NCBI GenBank assembly: GCA_034190875.2
Contig: CM067356.1
Span: 32,668,462-32,732,461, forward strand
Origin: Urechis unicinctus
Lineage: Eukaryota; Annelida; Polychaeta; Xenopneusta; Urechidae
Length of the DNA stretch: 64,000 bases
Direction of reading: 5' to 3'
This document shows, in pieces, positions 1-13,000 of this stretch. The notes beneath the pieces were generated by a model. It did no database searches. It was not told where the DNA came from and worked only from the letters and a program-made list of their open reading frames with translations. The translations under genes and the position numbers were made by a program. How positions within the stretch are numbered: the stretch's first letter is position 1; every line of letters begins with the position of its first letter.

Positions 1-1087
1 GGAAGTTAAGCAGAATTCAGTACCTTGAGAATGAATGACAAACATTCACTAGGATAAGAAAATTACAAAGTGATTCCACAGGAGCTTTACAGAATATGTT
101 GCAACAGTTATGAACAAAACACAAGTCTGAACATAAAGACTGAATCCATATGCCAATCGACAGTGGGTAGGAAGGCATGGTCCCAGGCAATGCAATTGTA
201 AACACAGATAGAACAGGAAGGGACTGTTGTAATTGGGGCGGATGACTGGGTAGGATGTCAATGATAAATATGATAGTAATGATAACGACTAGCTGACAAT
301 GACAATTGGTCACATGATCCATGGTGGGCTATTTCATCCATCACAGCTTCGGCAAATGATCACAGTATAAAAAGGGAACACCCCATACATAGGCAGTACA
401 TTCACCTAAATAATAAATGCTCCCTTCAAAAAGTCCTAGGATAAAGTGAACAAAAACCAAATTGACAACTCATATTGCCCTCTCTCAAGAACTTACTTTT
501 GAGATAAAAAATTTTTCATTTCCAGATTTCATCAGAGATAAAACGTCTCCGCTTGAGTAATCTTTGATGTGTTTGTGGAAGAATCCAGATCCAGCCTGGT
601 AAGGCAGCGACTTCACTCAGGCTTCAGCTGGACTCATTTCCTTGTTTGACAAATTAGCTATTCCTGATATATTTTGATTTGCTTGTTAATGCTATTTAGT
701 AAAATAATACTACTAGTTAGTGGATCACATGGCTGGCAAGTAATATCATCAACTCTGAGCGCGTTTGATATATCTACCATGAATAATACAAAGTTATAAA
801 AACTGAATGCATATGGGAGAGTTATACGCTGCAAAGACAGGTGTGTATGGTAAGTAGAAATCACGGGGAGAGTTGATAGATGTATGGGCAGGTGGGGATC
901 ATCTCATAGCAGTTCGTAAACACTTGTTGAAATGGCCCCTGGTGCAATGGTGACATTGCTTAAACACCGGCTGGGGAGAGTTTGACTTTAGGGTGGATGA
1001 GCCAAACACAATGGCAAGGAGAATGCGTGTTTTCCAGGTGATGACGGATTGAGTCTGGAGCCCATGCAGGTTGTTTGAATGGGGTCG
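1..1087. other. 3' flank / 3' UTR side of KSR
   Basis: This stretch lies downstream of the KSR stop codon on the minus strand. It should contain the KSR 3' UTR and some intergenic DNA. I see no further exon with supported splice sites. A short open stretch at about 500-620 on the minus strand has no recognisable family and no good junctions. Confidence 0.5.
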
Positions 1088-4000
1088 TCAGAACACAGAC
1101 TCTGCGCTGCGTGACAGTTGGATTGGATGTGAGGGACAACGAGCAAGTCGTTTTTTAGGCAGTCTTTCACACATGCGTAGAATCTGACTGAAATCAGGCC
1201 TCTGCTCCGGGTGGTAGTCCCAGCAAAGAATGAGCACCTCCTGTCAACATAACCAATTCCAGTGAGGACAGCGGTGAACTTCATTTGATGTCAACAGAAA
1301 AAACACCAATCTTATAATCGATCAGAGTTCAGGAAAGACCGTCGGACATGTCCGGTATTTTTCTCTTTGGTCCGGTAAATAAAGCCATTTCCATCGGTCA
1401 TTTTGTCCGACAGTTTATTTCGTCAATAATGTTGTTACAATAGAGAAATATCAACTGTACATCCATCTTTCGAAACCATTGAGATTTTCGCGGGCTTTGG
1501 GCTTCGCTGAAGAACTGTGACTTTCCCTATCTTGAGACATTGCAAAATGATTAATTTTAGTGCGGTCCTGTAAATAAAGTCCTGGTCCTTTACAGTTTGG
1601 GCACTTTACAGGACATCGGTCCGGTAAAGTCTGAAATTCTTTCCTGAACTCTGTAATCGATGACTGCGTTACCACAATTAACTGCTTTTAGTCGATATAT
1701 GTATAAAGCAAGTTTTCAAAGTAGAGAGGTGATTTTCACAAAGATGGGAGATGATTCTCACAGTATGTTAAATTTTTCTGAAAAACTATAACCAATCAAA
1801 ATCAAGATAAATAACTTGCTCCAAAATAGCGAATCTGATAACCACGTCATGGTCACATGTAACTCTAATAGAACTGGATCAAATGCTCAAGTGAGCTGAC
1901 CTTGACATCGCGGGAGGTGTGCATACTTCCCAGAGCCTGTTTCATGCCGCGCCCTACTTGCCAGATGATGGCCTCAGGAGGCAGACCTTTAAACGGCCAC
2001 TCGAGACACATCAACTCATACCATATTGTACTGCAACAACAACAAGTACACAAGATACACTGATGAAACCATTACCAAGTAAACACTGACTTAATCTTTG
2101 CTTCTACAGACAGCATACACAATGTCCAAACTTAGATGGCCATTAAACACTTTATTGACAATGTAAGAACTATTGTACGAACCCAAATGCATAGACGTCA
2201 GATGCCTCGGAGAAGGGCAGGTCCATGTGATAGATAGCCTGCAGTGAGCGCATGATTTCGGGAGCTAGATAGCAGAGCCAGCCAGGGGGTATGCTAAGCC
2301 AGTCCCCCTTCCTGTTACCAGCAACACCGTTAATCATCTTAATTACATCTCATACCACAGAATGTTCTACCTAGAGCATCTCCTGCAAAACAGACTTAGT
2401 TCTGCCATCCAGTCTGGTGAATAACTCATTCAGCTATCAAACGCATCATATTGTAAGTTAAAATGTCTAACATTACCTGATTGTCTATCGTGGAAAGGAG
2501 TAACATATGTTTGATTTGTCAACCTGTTACCGTGACATATTTTGGTCACATTGAAGAGACCAAAATCTGTGATGACGACTTTCCCATTTTCTATAAAGAT
2601 ATTCTTACTCTTCAGGTCCCGATGGACAATGCCTTTGGCATGTAGATAGCCCATCCCCTGTTGACATCACAGCTCTAATATTACACCAATAGACCAACAA
2701 AACAATGGCTAAAGTCAACCCATTCCCCTATGACTATCAAGGTTATAGTAATGGTTTTAGGGAAGAACGTTATAAAGAAAGTTTGCAGGTCTGTATTTAG
2801 TGATCTCTTCATTTCCTAATATTGCTAGATCGACACATTATAATTCTACGCGAGACAAAAGGCAGGTATGGAGGCCACGGTAGCAGGGTGGATGTTACCT
2901 GGGCGGTCTGGGAGGCAATGATAACGATGCGATTCATAGGGAACTTCTCTCTCCTCACGTGGATGTGATAGTACAGGGTGTGCATCTTACACAGACTGTA
3001 AACCATCATCACAACATGTGTAAGCCCAAGGTCTTATTGATCATACACAGCAAAAGGCCAGTGTTTACAGTCACCATTGGTAGTGGTGGTTATGACGAGG
3101 AGGAGGATGATAATGATGATGGCAATGCTGATAATAATGATGACAGTAACAATGATGATGATGCTGATGATGACTGAAATGATGTGGAAGCCAATGATGG
3201 TAATGATGACCATAATGATGGTAATGATGACGGTAATGACGGTAATGATGACCGTAATGACGGTAATGATGACCGTATTGATGGTAATGATGACTGTAAT
3301 AATGGTAATGATGACCGTAATGATGACCGTAATGATGGTAATGGTAATGACTGTAATAATGGTAATGATGACCGTAATGATGTTAATGATGACCGTAATT
3401 ATGGTAATGATGACTGTAATGATGGTAATGGTAATGATGCTGACACAGATAATAATGCTGATGACAATGTGGGCGATTATAAAGAAGATGATGAACATTG
3501 ACTACAGCACCGCTGCGTAACACATGAAATGACCCCGTCAGCAAGATGAGCTGTTGAACACATGGCAGCAGTCATAACGCACCTGGTGACTATTGCCAGG
3601 TGAGGGGGCTTGCGACACGCACCCATAAAGAGGACCAGGTTCTCATGTCTCGTCTTCCTCAGCATAGCCACCTACACATTGCAACAAACATAAACACGCA
3701 AATAATAAAATGAAATAGTACAATATAATCCTTATTAAGGACCATCTGTTAACCACAGATCGGGTGTTACCTCCAACTTGAAAGCTTGTAGTTGAGCTTG
3801 GTTGTCTTGCCCAGGTTCCATGTTCAGCATTTTAATGGCCACATCACCATGCCAGTTGCCTCTGAATACATAAAGCATTGTTTGTTTTGGCAGCAAGTCC
3901 ACCAATCAATATCAATGTGGTGTTTTGCAATAATCAAAAGTATCTCATGAAATATTAAACAAGTCTGAACTTATATGTAAGTAAAAGAGAAACAAGACTA

Positions 4001-7000
4001 TCAAAAGCAGCATTGACTTACTTGTACACAGAACCAAATCTACCGTCGCCAATCTTGTCACCCATTATAATCTCCTCATATGGAATGTCCCATTCTTTTG
4101 TCAAAGATATCTGGAATATATTAATATGGACATTTACTCATTTAAACAGTATTGAATAAAGAAAATAGGATACTTTGTCTTTTTCTTGCATTTCATTGGC
4201 CATATTTAGAATTGGATAAGTTGTCGGCATACACAAATGAGATATGTAGACCATGCATGGAACAGAATAAAGGAAGTAGTATACAAAACAGGGGTTCTTG
4301 CTCAGTCTTATACAGAAAGACTAAGAACCCCTCTTTGTAATATAAACTACAGTGTGAAGGAGGGGCGAGGGAGAAGAGTGGTGTCATGGGGACTCACACT
4401 GTTGCCGCGGCACCAGGCATGACCCAACCCATCCTCCCCACTCTCCTGCGAGTCTACGCGGTCCAGTAACGGGGGGCGATTGTCCCCGCTGCTCCCCGTC
4501 TGAGTCAACAACAACAACAACAACATGCAAATCATCTGGTACACAAGAGAGGGGATTACTCTCCTTAGACTGACCCAGCTGGAATACAATGCTGCCACCC
4601 CCCCCCCCCCCCAACACAATTGGCAACAACCACTTCCAGCCCCACCCCCTTTTCAGCACTGCCTGTTATCTGGCTCCACCCATGTTTCAGCTCCAATGAC
4701 AAGATCCCTATAAGCAATGCATCCTGAACCTCTCACTCCAAAAATCAAACTGATTGAGGCAGTGGTACCCCGTTAAAGCACTGATTTTAAGCTCGGTCAG
4801 TCCAGCAACAAACCAACAAAGGAAATCACACCAACCACAGAAACGATAATAAGCAATACACTGTATCACTCAGCATTTTCAGCTAACAACTGACATCAGA
4901 CAACTTCCCAATACTCGCATACCAGATATATTTACAAAAAATCCCCTCAGCCACAGATAAGAACTTACGTCAACCAATGTCTTGTCACTTTTATCACTGT
5001 CATTTGAAGTGTTGGTATTGACCACATCCCTGCAAACAAAACATACAGCCAGTGAATGCAGATATCTAGTATAGCAACAGAAAGTAAACTGATTGATTGA
5101 GCAGAGCATATGCAGGTCTATTCAGGGGACTTACACCAAGTCGGAGCTGCCTTGGGATGTTTCTGTCAGGGTAATGCTGGAGCCAATGGAGTCTATTGTA
5201 CCTATTGTACCCAACGACTTGACTGTACCAGATGACCCCTCCAGTGCACCCACATCTGAGGATAAACAGTTTTGCTGTGATTGTAGAACACAATACATAT
5301 CACATTCCCCAGTGAACAGGTACAGTTGAGTACTCCTTGCCCGGGTTTTTTCCGGATTTAGGAATGCCTTTCTGCACAACCATTTTCCAAACTAACCAAG
5401 CCTTGTCCACTTCTTTAACATTGTAAATATCAACTCACCAATAGAAATCAGAATATTTTTGTAAAAAAAGGTTGCCTTAACAGTTGCAAGTGTAGCTCCA
5501 CGTTATGTTGGGTGGGGAATCTAACAAAATAGTCAAAAAGACGCTATTGTGTGGGGATTAAAATCTCATTCAGACCCTATTTCGTCATTGCGGTATACAT
5601 GCTTCACCTTGGCTTCATAACTGCGCCTGTCCCAAAAAATTCCATTTCCGAGGTTTCTGGTTTTCTGAATTCCGGATAAGGGATACTCAACTGTAGAAGT
5701 GCTACTATTATAAAGGCACAACAAATTATCCATGAAGACATGGGAATAATGGTACCTGAGAAAGGAAAGAGTGTATGGTTGTCCGATGTGATCTGTATAT
5801 GAGGTGATGCAGTATGGAGGTGGGGTGGGGCGGGGGATGGGGGCGTGGCACTGCTGTTGGGGAAGGCGGGGCTTGACGGCGTCGATGAGTTACAGGAGCC
5901 TGATGTGGTCGAGCAGGAGTCTGCCAGGTTGCCATGGTGACTGTGCTGGAAGGCTGGCATGGAGCTGGCATGGACTAGACTGGCATCGCTCGGGAGAGAC
6001 ATAGTGTGATCAATATTGTGACGCACCAAGTTCGGGGACCCTGTACCCACACACACCAGAATATTATAGCAACACAAACACAAGTGTAACCTTGGAGCAG
6101 TTACTGTTTTCAAGACACAAGCAAATATTGCAAAAAAGGTATCCAAAGTACAACACTGGTGCAAATAATGGTAGAAATATTTCTGTAATATGAGTCAACA
6201 GTATTACCATCACCAGCACGCAAGTGATTTAGAAACACATCAACGAGTTCATTGGGCAGGCCACAGGCTGGGGCAGCCTTAGCTGCACAGTCGCGATGGA
6301 ACTTCATTCTGCAAGGAAAAACAGTTTGATGCTTAATTCTGTGGGAGATGAGTCTTTAACGGTTAATGAAGCGATCTAAGACAATGAATACAGTAAGCAG
6401 TTTATCATTGATAAACTATTGAGAAATTACAAAATGTTACAATGTACAGTCAAGAAAATATAGATATTTTGTTCAGTAGTGTCAATATCTAACATTCATC
6501 TCCCAAAAAATGGTTTCAATGGTACCAGGATTTTCTGATGTACCAGGATTTTCTGATAATTAACAACAAAATTGAAATATAGATCTATACATGGAAAAGC
6601 ATAAAAAAAATTAACTAGAATCTTTAAGTTTATAAATTTTGTCCAAATATAAATTGATTAATGTTAGGTTATTACAGAAGAGTTGAATTTGTGGAATGTG
6701 GCAATAAGGCCAGTCTGCGCCATATTGGCATGTGGCAATAAGGCCAGTCCGCGCCATATTGTTTCCCTTCCTCATTAATCTCAAAGTTCCCTTCGTCAGA
6801 TGGTTTATCTTACACATAGGTCTCTTCAATGAATCAACAAAAACTACCTGCATACTAAAGTAGTGAAAAGTTATAAGAAAAAACCCACTTATTTAAGAGT
6901 TAGTATCAGCAGTGTTATTTAAATGTGTCCTTGATTGGGGCATTATTGGAATTGCAGCCTGGCTGAAGAGAATGACAGTCCGGGGTGTACACCAGGCTAT

Positions 7001-10000
7001 GGGGGTCATCTGGGAGAGAGTTGGTCAACTTACTTGCAGTCCTTACATACACGTCCACGGAAGATGTGACGCTTGCAAAAGTTGCACTCTCCCATCACCA
7101 TTTTGGTCACGAATCTAGTGGCGGGTAAGACAAGCAAAGAAATGAAACACACCCCCTTAAAAACCTTAAATGAGGAAGCTCCATTAGTGATGAACACAGG
7201 TGGGCATTTGGGAAGTAAAGAAGACAGGAAAACAGAGAATCCTGCATCCCCGCACACAAACATCCACACAACACACACAGCTTGATGTTACGACAGGTGC
7301 CCCAGAATATATACCTGTGAAACTCACTGATATGACCTCCACAAAGCATCACGGATACAGTCTTTTTTGACACTTTCTCTCACAACAGCAGTATTTCTGA
7401 CTCTCTCATAATTTTAGCTGCATCTTGCCATGCGGTTATCACCTAAAATAGAACACTGTGAACTTGAACGGCCTGTGGATTTTCATGCAACCTTTCCATC
7501 ATAAACTAGGAATTTACATCTGACATTTTCATTTTGACACAAGCCATGATATTGAGTGAGCTCAACCCCACCCTAGGGATGAATTCCCCCCTCTGCCTTA
7601 TGATAAATATGTGTCCCTACACCCTTTTTTTATTTTCTTGGAATTTGACAACTCACAAAACAAAGCACACAAAACCAAACCACAAACAGTTATACACAAG
7701 TTACAATACACAGCACTGAAAGCCACACCAAGCTGATTGAAGGAAGTATCCCACAGGAGGTTGGGGCTGGCTGGGTGTGTCATGGCTGGGTTGGATATGG
7801 AATCAGTGAAAGCAAATCAAAACAAGCAACATAATTTATCCACCACCAGGCCACCTCATAAGCAATATAACAGCATAGGTGAGGGATAGAGCAGGGGAGA
7901 ATTAGTGCTGACATCAGCATTATACACATACTTGCAGGCCTTGCAGCCTTTACCAAGCAGAACATGGCGATGACAAAGATCACAGAGGCCTACAATCAGC
8001 TTGGTGGTAAATCTGGAGGAAAAACATGCCAGATGACAGTGTGTGTGTGCGAGTCAGGGAAGGGAGTGGTCGAGTGACGCACCAAGGGATGTCTTTAAGC
8101 ACACTTCCATCACATACAAGAAGAATGTGTAATGTCATCACAACAGAGACGTACAAATACCAAGTCACATAGAAACATGGGGAGAAAAACCTCAGCAAAC
8201 GAAATCATCAAAAGAAACATTATGAAGCATTTAAAACTCGACTTGGGTCATATAATATTCAGAGATAAAACTGCTCGCATTGTGAAAAGGCCAATTAACA
8301 TTTGTTATAGCATATGTGGGAAGGGCATTATAAAGATTCCCAGGTAAAACGATTTCAAAAAGCTCACCTGTGGTTGATTGAGTGTTTCATGGAGGTCAGA
8401 GACCCCACAGGGGTAGGTGATACTGGCACATTCAATAAATTTTCTGGAACATAACAGTCAATAACTGATGAGAAATTAATCAAACACAGGAATGTAAGAC
8501 AGCAGTCTATACTGAAAGTGGTACAGAGGCAGTTAATGTTTGAGACTGGTTTCTGTGGCGTAGTGGTTTACTGCTTAGCCAGTCGATCCCAAGGTGTGTC
8601 AACCTGACTGGTAACTCGTGACTCGGAAGATCACGTAAAATGAGGGTCCCATCAGGGGATGTAAAATATCCTCTGAGGACGGAGGCAATGACCACCCTCA
8701 GAGTTGGCGAAGGTAGAGCATCCTGCTGTAAAAAACGCTACAAACCCAAAGCAATGACTAATCAACGGATCCTCAAAAAGGGTTTTACGTGGACAGGGCT
8801 TGTTCGAGGAAGTCAGCCAGATAGACCCAACCCTCGGTATAGGATTAATTCAAGCCTGTATAATCAAAACACGGATGATGACGATAATGATGATGATGAT
8901 GATGGTAGTGATTATGATTTCATGGTGTATTTGGCAAAAACCAAACATTGCAATGCAATATGGAGTTAAAAGACTGTCAAATCTCTTGCATAGGTTGCAA
9001 ACCCTTTATGCCTTGAAATTTGATCAAAAGTTTCTATATAGGAAAATTACGTATAGAAAGTTGGTAACACATCATTGTATCTGCCAAATTGTAAGCTAGC
9101 CTTTCATTGGATATCAGGGCACGCCAAATAAAATGCAAGGTCAGCACATGCTTTCAATGTTTTGTTGGTGCTTATACAATATTAGAAAGAAACCCAACAG
9201 TGGGTGGCCCTAGATTCATCAAGTAGGACATCCTATCAAGAGGAGGTCAGACAGGGTTGGTTGCACAATGATCACTTGGCACCTAGGTGAGGTGAAGAGA
9301 AGGATTGTATGATGTATCAGGGTGTTTATGAGCAGTGAGTAGTAACAGCTTGAGGATGGCTATGACAAAATCAACCAAGTTCGGGCAGATTTTATGCAAT
9401 TTGGATGGATTCACATGACAGAATACACATATATCAAGAATTGAATTATTGAAAAATTCATATTCCCAAGCACAATTTTCAAAATTTTATCAATTGAATT
9501 TAGGCAGCAAATTTGCAAGTTAACGGTAGCTTTCTCTAAATTAGCAATGCTATAATGATGGCATTTCTAGACATAGAATTGGGTGCCTTATTTCATCTAA
9601 AGACACTGACTTTTATTGGGGTGGACATCTTCTGAGATGGAGAGAGGCGGCTCATTGAGTTTGTATGGAGGCGAGCGTTTAGGAGACGCTAGGAGCGGAG
9701 ATGACTGGCCGGACCGCACTGCATAAGACATGGGCGCTGTCTCAAGAGATCCGTCTGTGGAGCGTTTGCGCTGAGCCAGCATCTCGGAGCTGCTGGCTAG
9801 GATGAGATTTCCCGGCTTATTTTTCTTGTACATGTGTATGTGGTCCTGGTTGTGTTGTCTGAAAGCAACCCGGTTGGAGAATAGTTGGAGCAAGGTCAAT
9901 GAAAGGTCAAAACATAACCGCAGGGTGTCATACAGTCCTCAATATTGCAGCAAAGACTGGGTTTGTTGAAAAGACAATTGCACTGATCAGAACATTCTTA

Positions 10001-13000
10001 AGATACTGTCAGGTAAGATGAGGACTGACCTTGAGGGGTCTGAGCCTTCCTGGGACACTTTGAGTGAGAGTTGAGACTCGTGGGACTTGCTTTTGGTCAG
10101 TGGGTGGAACGCATCTGGGCACAACATGTTCTTCTTCTGCGGTGGGGGTGTGGTACGGAAACGGCCTTTAGCAGAGGGCTTAACCAGCGCTGGGGTGGAG
10201 GGAGGTGTCAAGCGTCGACGCAACTCGGCAGGGGAATGATAGGAGAAGGGGGATGAGGGAGTGGACTTGGGGGCTGTGGGTGGGGATGCAGGGGACTGGG
10301 GGGCTGTGGATGACGATGTACTACTGTAGGCGTCCGGCGGCAGGGAGGATGTGGAGGGACGCTGAGCTGTCGGGAATTTGGGTGAGCTTCCTCCTCCATA
10401 GGGGCTGCTGCTGGCAGACTTGTAAGAGGACCAGTGAAGCTGAAGCTCAGTTGCTGTGGAATCCTCCATTAACTGATGCTCTGCAAACACGCATAATACA
10501 ATACATGATGAACAACAGAGGATAAGCTGTTGATAAACTACCTCTGAGAACAGTCATGACGTCAATACTGAAATTCACCTGTACATAGCCGAAGATTAGC
10601 CAGGGCTGTGTTTAAGCAGGCAATGTCATAATCGTTGGCATGGTGACGCAGCATCAGTCTCTCCACCTCATCGGCATTTATCTCCAGCATATTCTCCAAC
10701 GTCACCCCCCGATTGACAACCTCCTGACAAGACAACACGACATAAACACACCCTTCTTTGAAGCGCAGTGCATAGCCAAAATTTGTGATTGATTGGAAAC
10801 AATCCAAGCACATTCATCTAAGGCAATCCCAGGAGCAAGGCAAGTGCCCTGGATTAAAGAACACAAGATAATTGAAAGTCCTTTTTGTCACGAAGTTAAG
10901 GCAAAATACCGCCAACATGAAGCCAGACAATAATAACTTTCTACAAAAGTAACACATGTCCTATTCACAAGGGCAATCAACCATGATTCACTTTTCATAA
11001 ACATAGCATTATTGTGACATACCAACAAAACAAGGATTGATGGTTGCACAACAAACAAAAACTAACAAGACGTGTTTGTGAATACCTTGACGGTGTTGTC
11101 TGGCATGCCAACGATTGAGAGCCATTGGTCTGTGAGTGGGTAGGATGCTAGTTCATCTGGTAAGGTGTCTTGATACTTTTGGAGACGCGTCTTAGACACC
11201 AGCAGTTTGGCAAACAGCCTGATCAGCTTACTCTGTAACAAATAGATCAAACTACTGTAATATGTGAGAGCAAATATACCATGAAATGAATCAAGGCACT
11301 GCTTGAGAAAAAAAAACATGTCATACAACAAGACAGAGTAGAGTTAGGTGGAAAGCCAGACTAAGCAGGATAGTTTGAGTATATCGTTGACTGGACAGTC
11401 GTGTGGATTTGTTAATATACAATCACAGAGACTAAAAACTACTAACAGGACATAAAAAAAGGCTAACAGGACATCAGAACAATATTCTTTCAGAAGCCAC
11501 AGTAACCTGGGGAGGGGTAGGGTAGCTTCACTGGCTAAAATTATTTTCCTATTATGTTAAGGTTGGGGAAATATGACAGAAGAATGTCTGCATGAAGTCT
11601 CAGTGTGGTACAAAGGGTTAGAAAACATAAGACCTGTATGTGTGTTTCTATAGTGTGTGACTTGGGTAACTCATTCACATCATCAAGTTGCCATATTGTT
11701 GCCAATATTGTCCACGAGGACGTCATCACGTCACATACACACAGCTCATCGATACATCATGTTGTCTCCCTCCTCTTTCATAACTCCCCCTGAGGATCCG
11801 GTGGTAGAATAGGCCCACTGTATCCTCCTGCATGTCATAAGAGGCTACTTACACTTAACGCGACAACCTGTTTGCCTTGGGTTGCGACCCGTGTCGGTCG
11901 ACATTGTGATGGTGTTTGAGCGGAGATGTCCAAGCGAGGGTCATATCTGCAACACACCACTGCGGCCCGGATTCCGCCTGGTGGTTGAGCGGATAGGCGT
12001 TACCGACGATCATATCTGCAACACACCACTTTGGCCCGGATTCCGCCTAGACGAGACGCTGGAATGGCCTGGTCCAGTCAATCGGCAGGTGGTGACATGA
12101 CCTTGGGTAATCGTTTGCATTTCTATCTCTTTCATCCTTATCAACGCGTAGTTCCCTCTTTTTCCATTTATCTTCGAAGGCGGGTCAATCAGGTCAATCT
12201 TATCTCATCATATTCATCCCACATTGTCGAGGCGCAATATAACACATAAGTGTTGGTGTACCGTTAAACCCTACACTTACTTACATCCTCCCTCTCAACC
12301 AATGGACAACTAGACTCAAAGTCGTACCGAAAAGCAAAAACGGGCGGCATTGTCAGGAAATCGAGGCACGCGGTTGTTCTGTATTCGTGCGGCCTGGTTT
12401 ATGTGTCGCTGTTTGGTTACCATGGTAATTGGTACAAACATACGTTGGCATGTGCTCCGTTAGACAAGTAAACGAACCAAGACGATGAATGGATAGACAC
12501 GCTCACATACAAGGAATGTCACGAGTTGGGCATAGAGGGGTAGCCGGGTAACCCAGTTTGCTGACAATATTGGCAGCAAATGCTCTGCGGTATACTATCT
12601 AAACGCAACGGTAATAAACTGATATGAGCAATGACGGGTCCCGAGCCAGACGAAATGAGAAGCCTCATTTGTCTGGAGCCACCGAGGTCAAGCGGAACAG
12701 ACACAACACCATCACCACGAACGAGAAATGGCTCGCGGCATCGAAATAGCATCGTAAACAAGTGCGTTAACCTGGATGAGCGAAAACAGGTAAACAGTGT
12801 TTGCACATGATAAGATTCCTCTGGCATTCCTCAGCAGACATAGACGAGTCCCGGCCACAATTTGCCCCGCACTAGTAGTATCTTAAGACACAAGCGTGTC
12901 CACACCCCTGCGCATCAGGCACTCGCTCTATCCGACTCTTTAGTACACGGATGACGTGAGAATCTAGCGGCACGACACACGGACATTCCCCACCACCCCA

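Noticed and set aside
3034..3520. Long open frames on both strands (Asp/Asn-rich, Met/Val-rich, Ile/Thr-rich)
   Set aside because: They are translations of a tandem GAT/AAT repeat inside a KSR intron, open in many frames at once, with no domain.
5604..6164. 186-codon single ORF on the minus strand
   Set aside because: Only 5756-6040 is coding, as KSR exon 9; the rest is read-through into introns on both sides.
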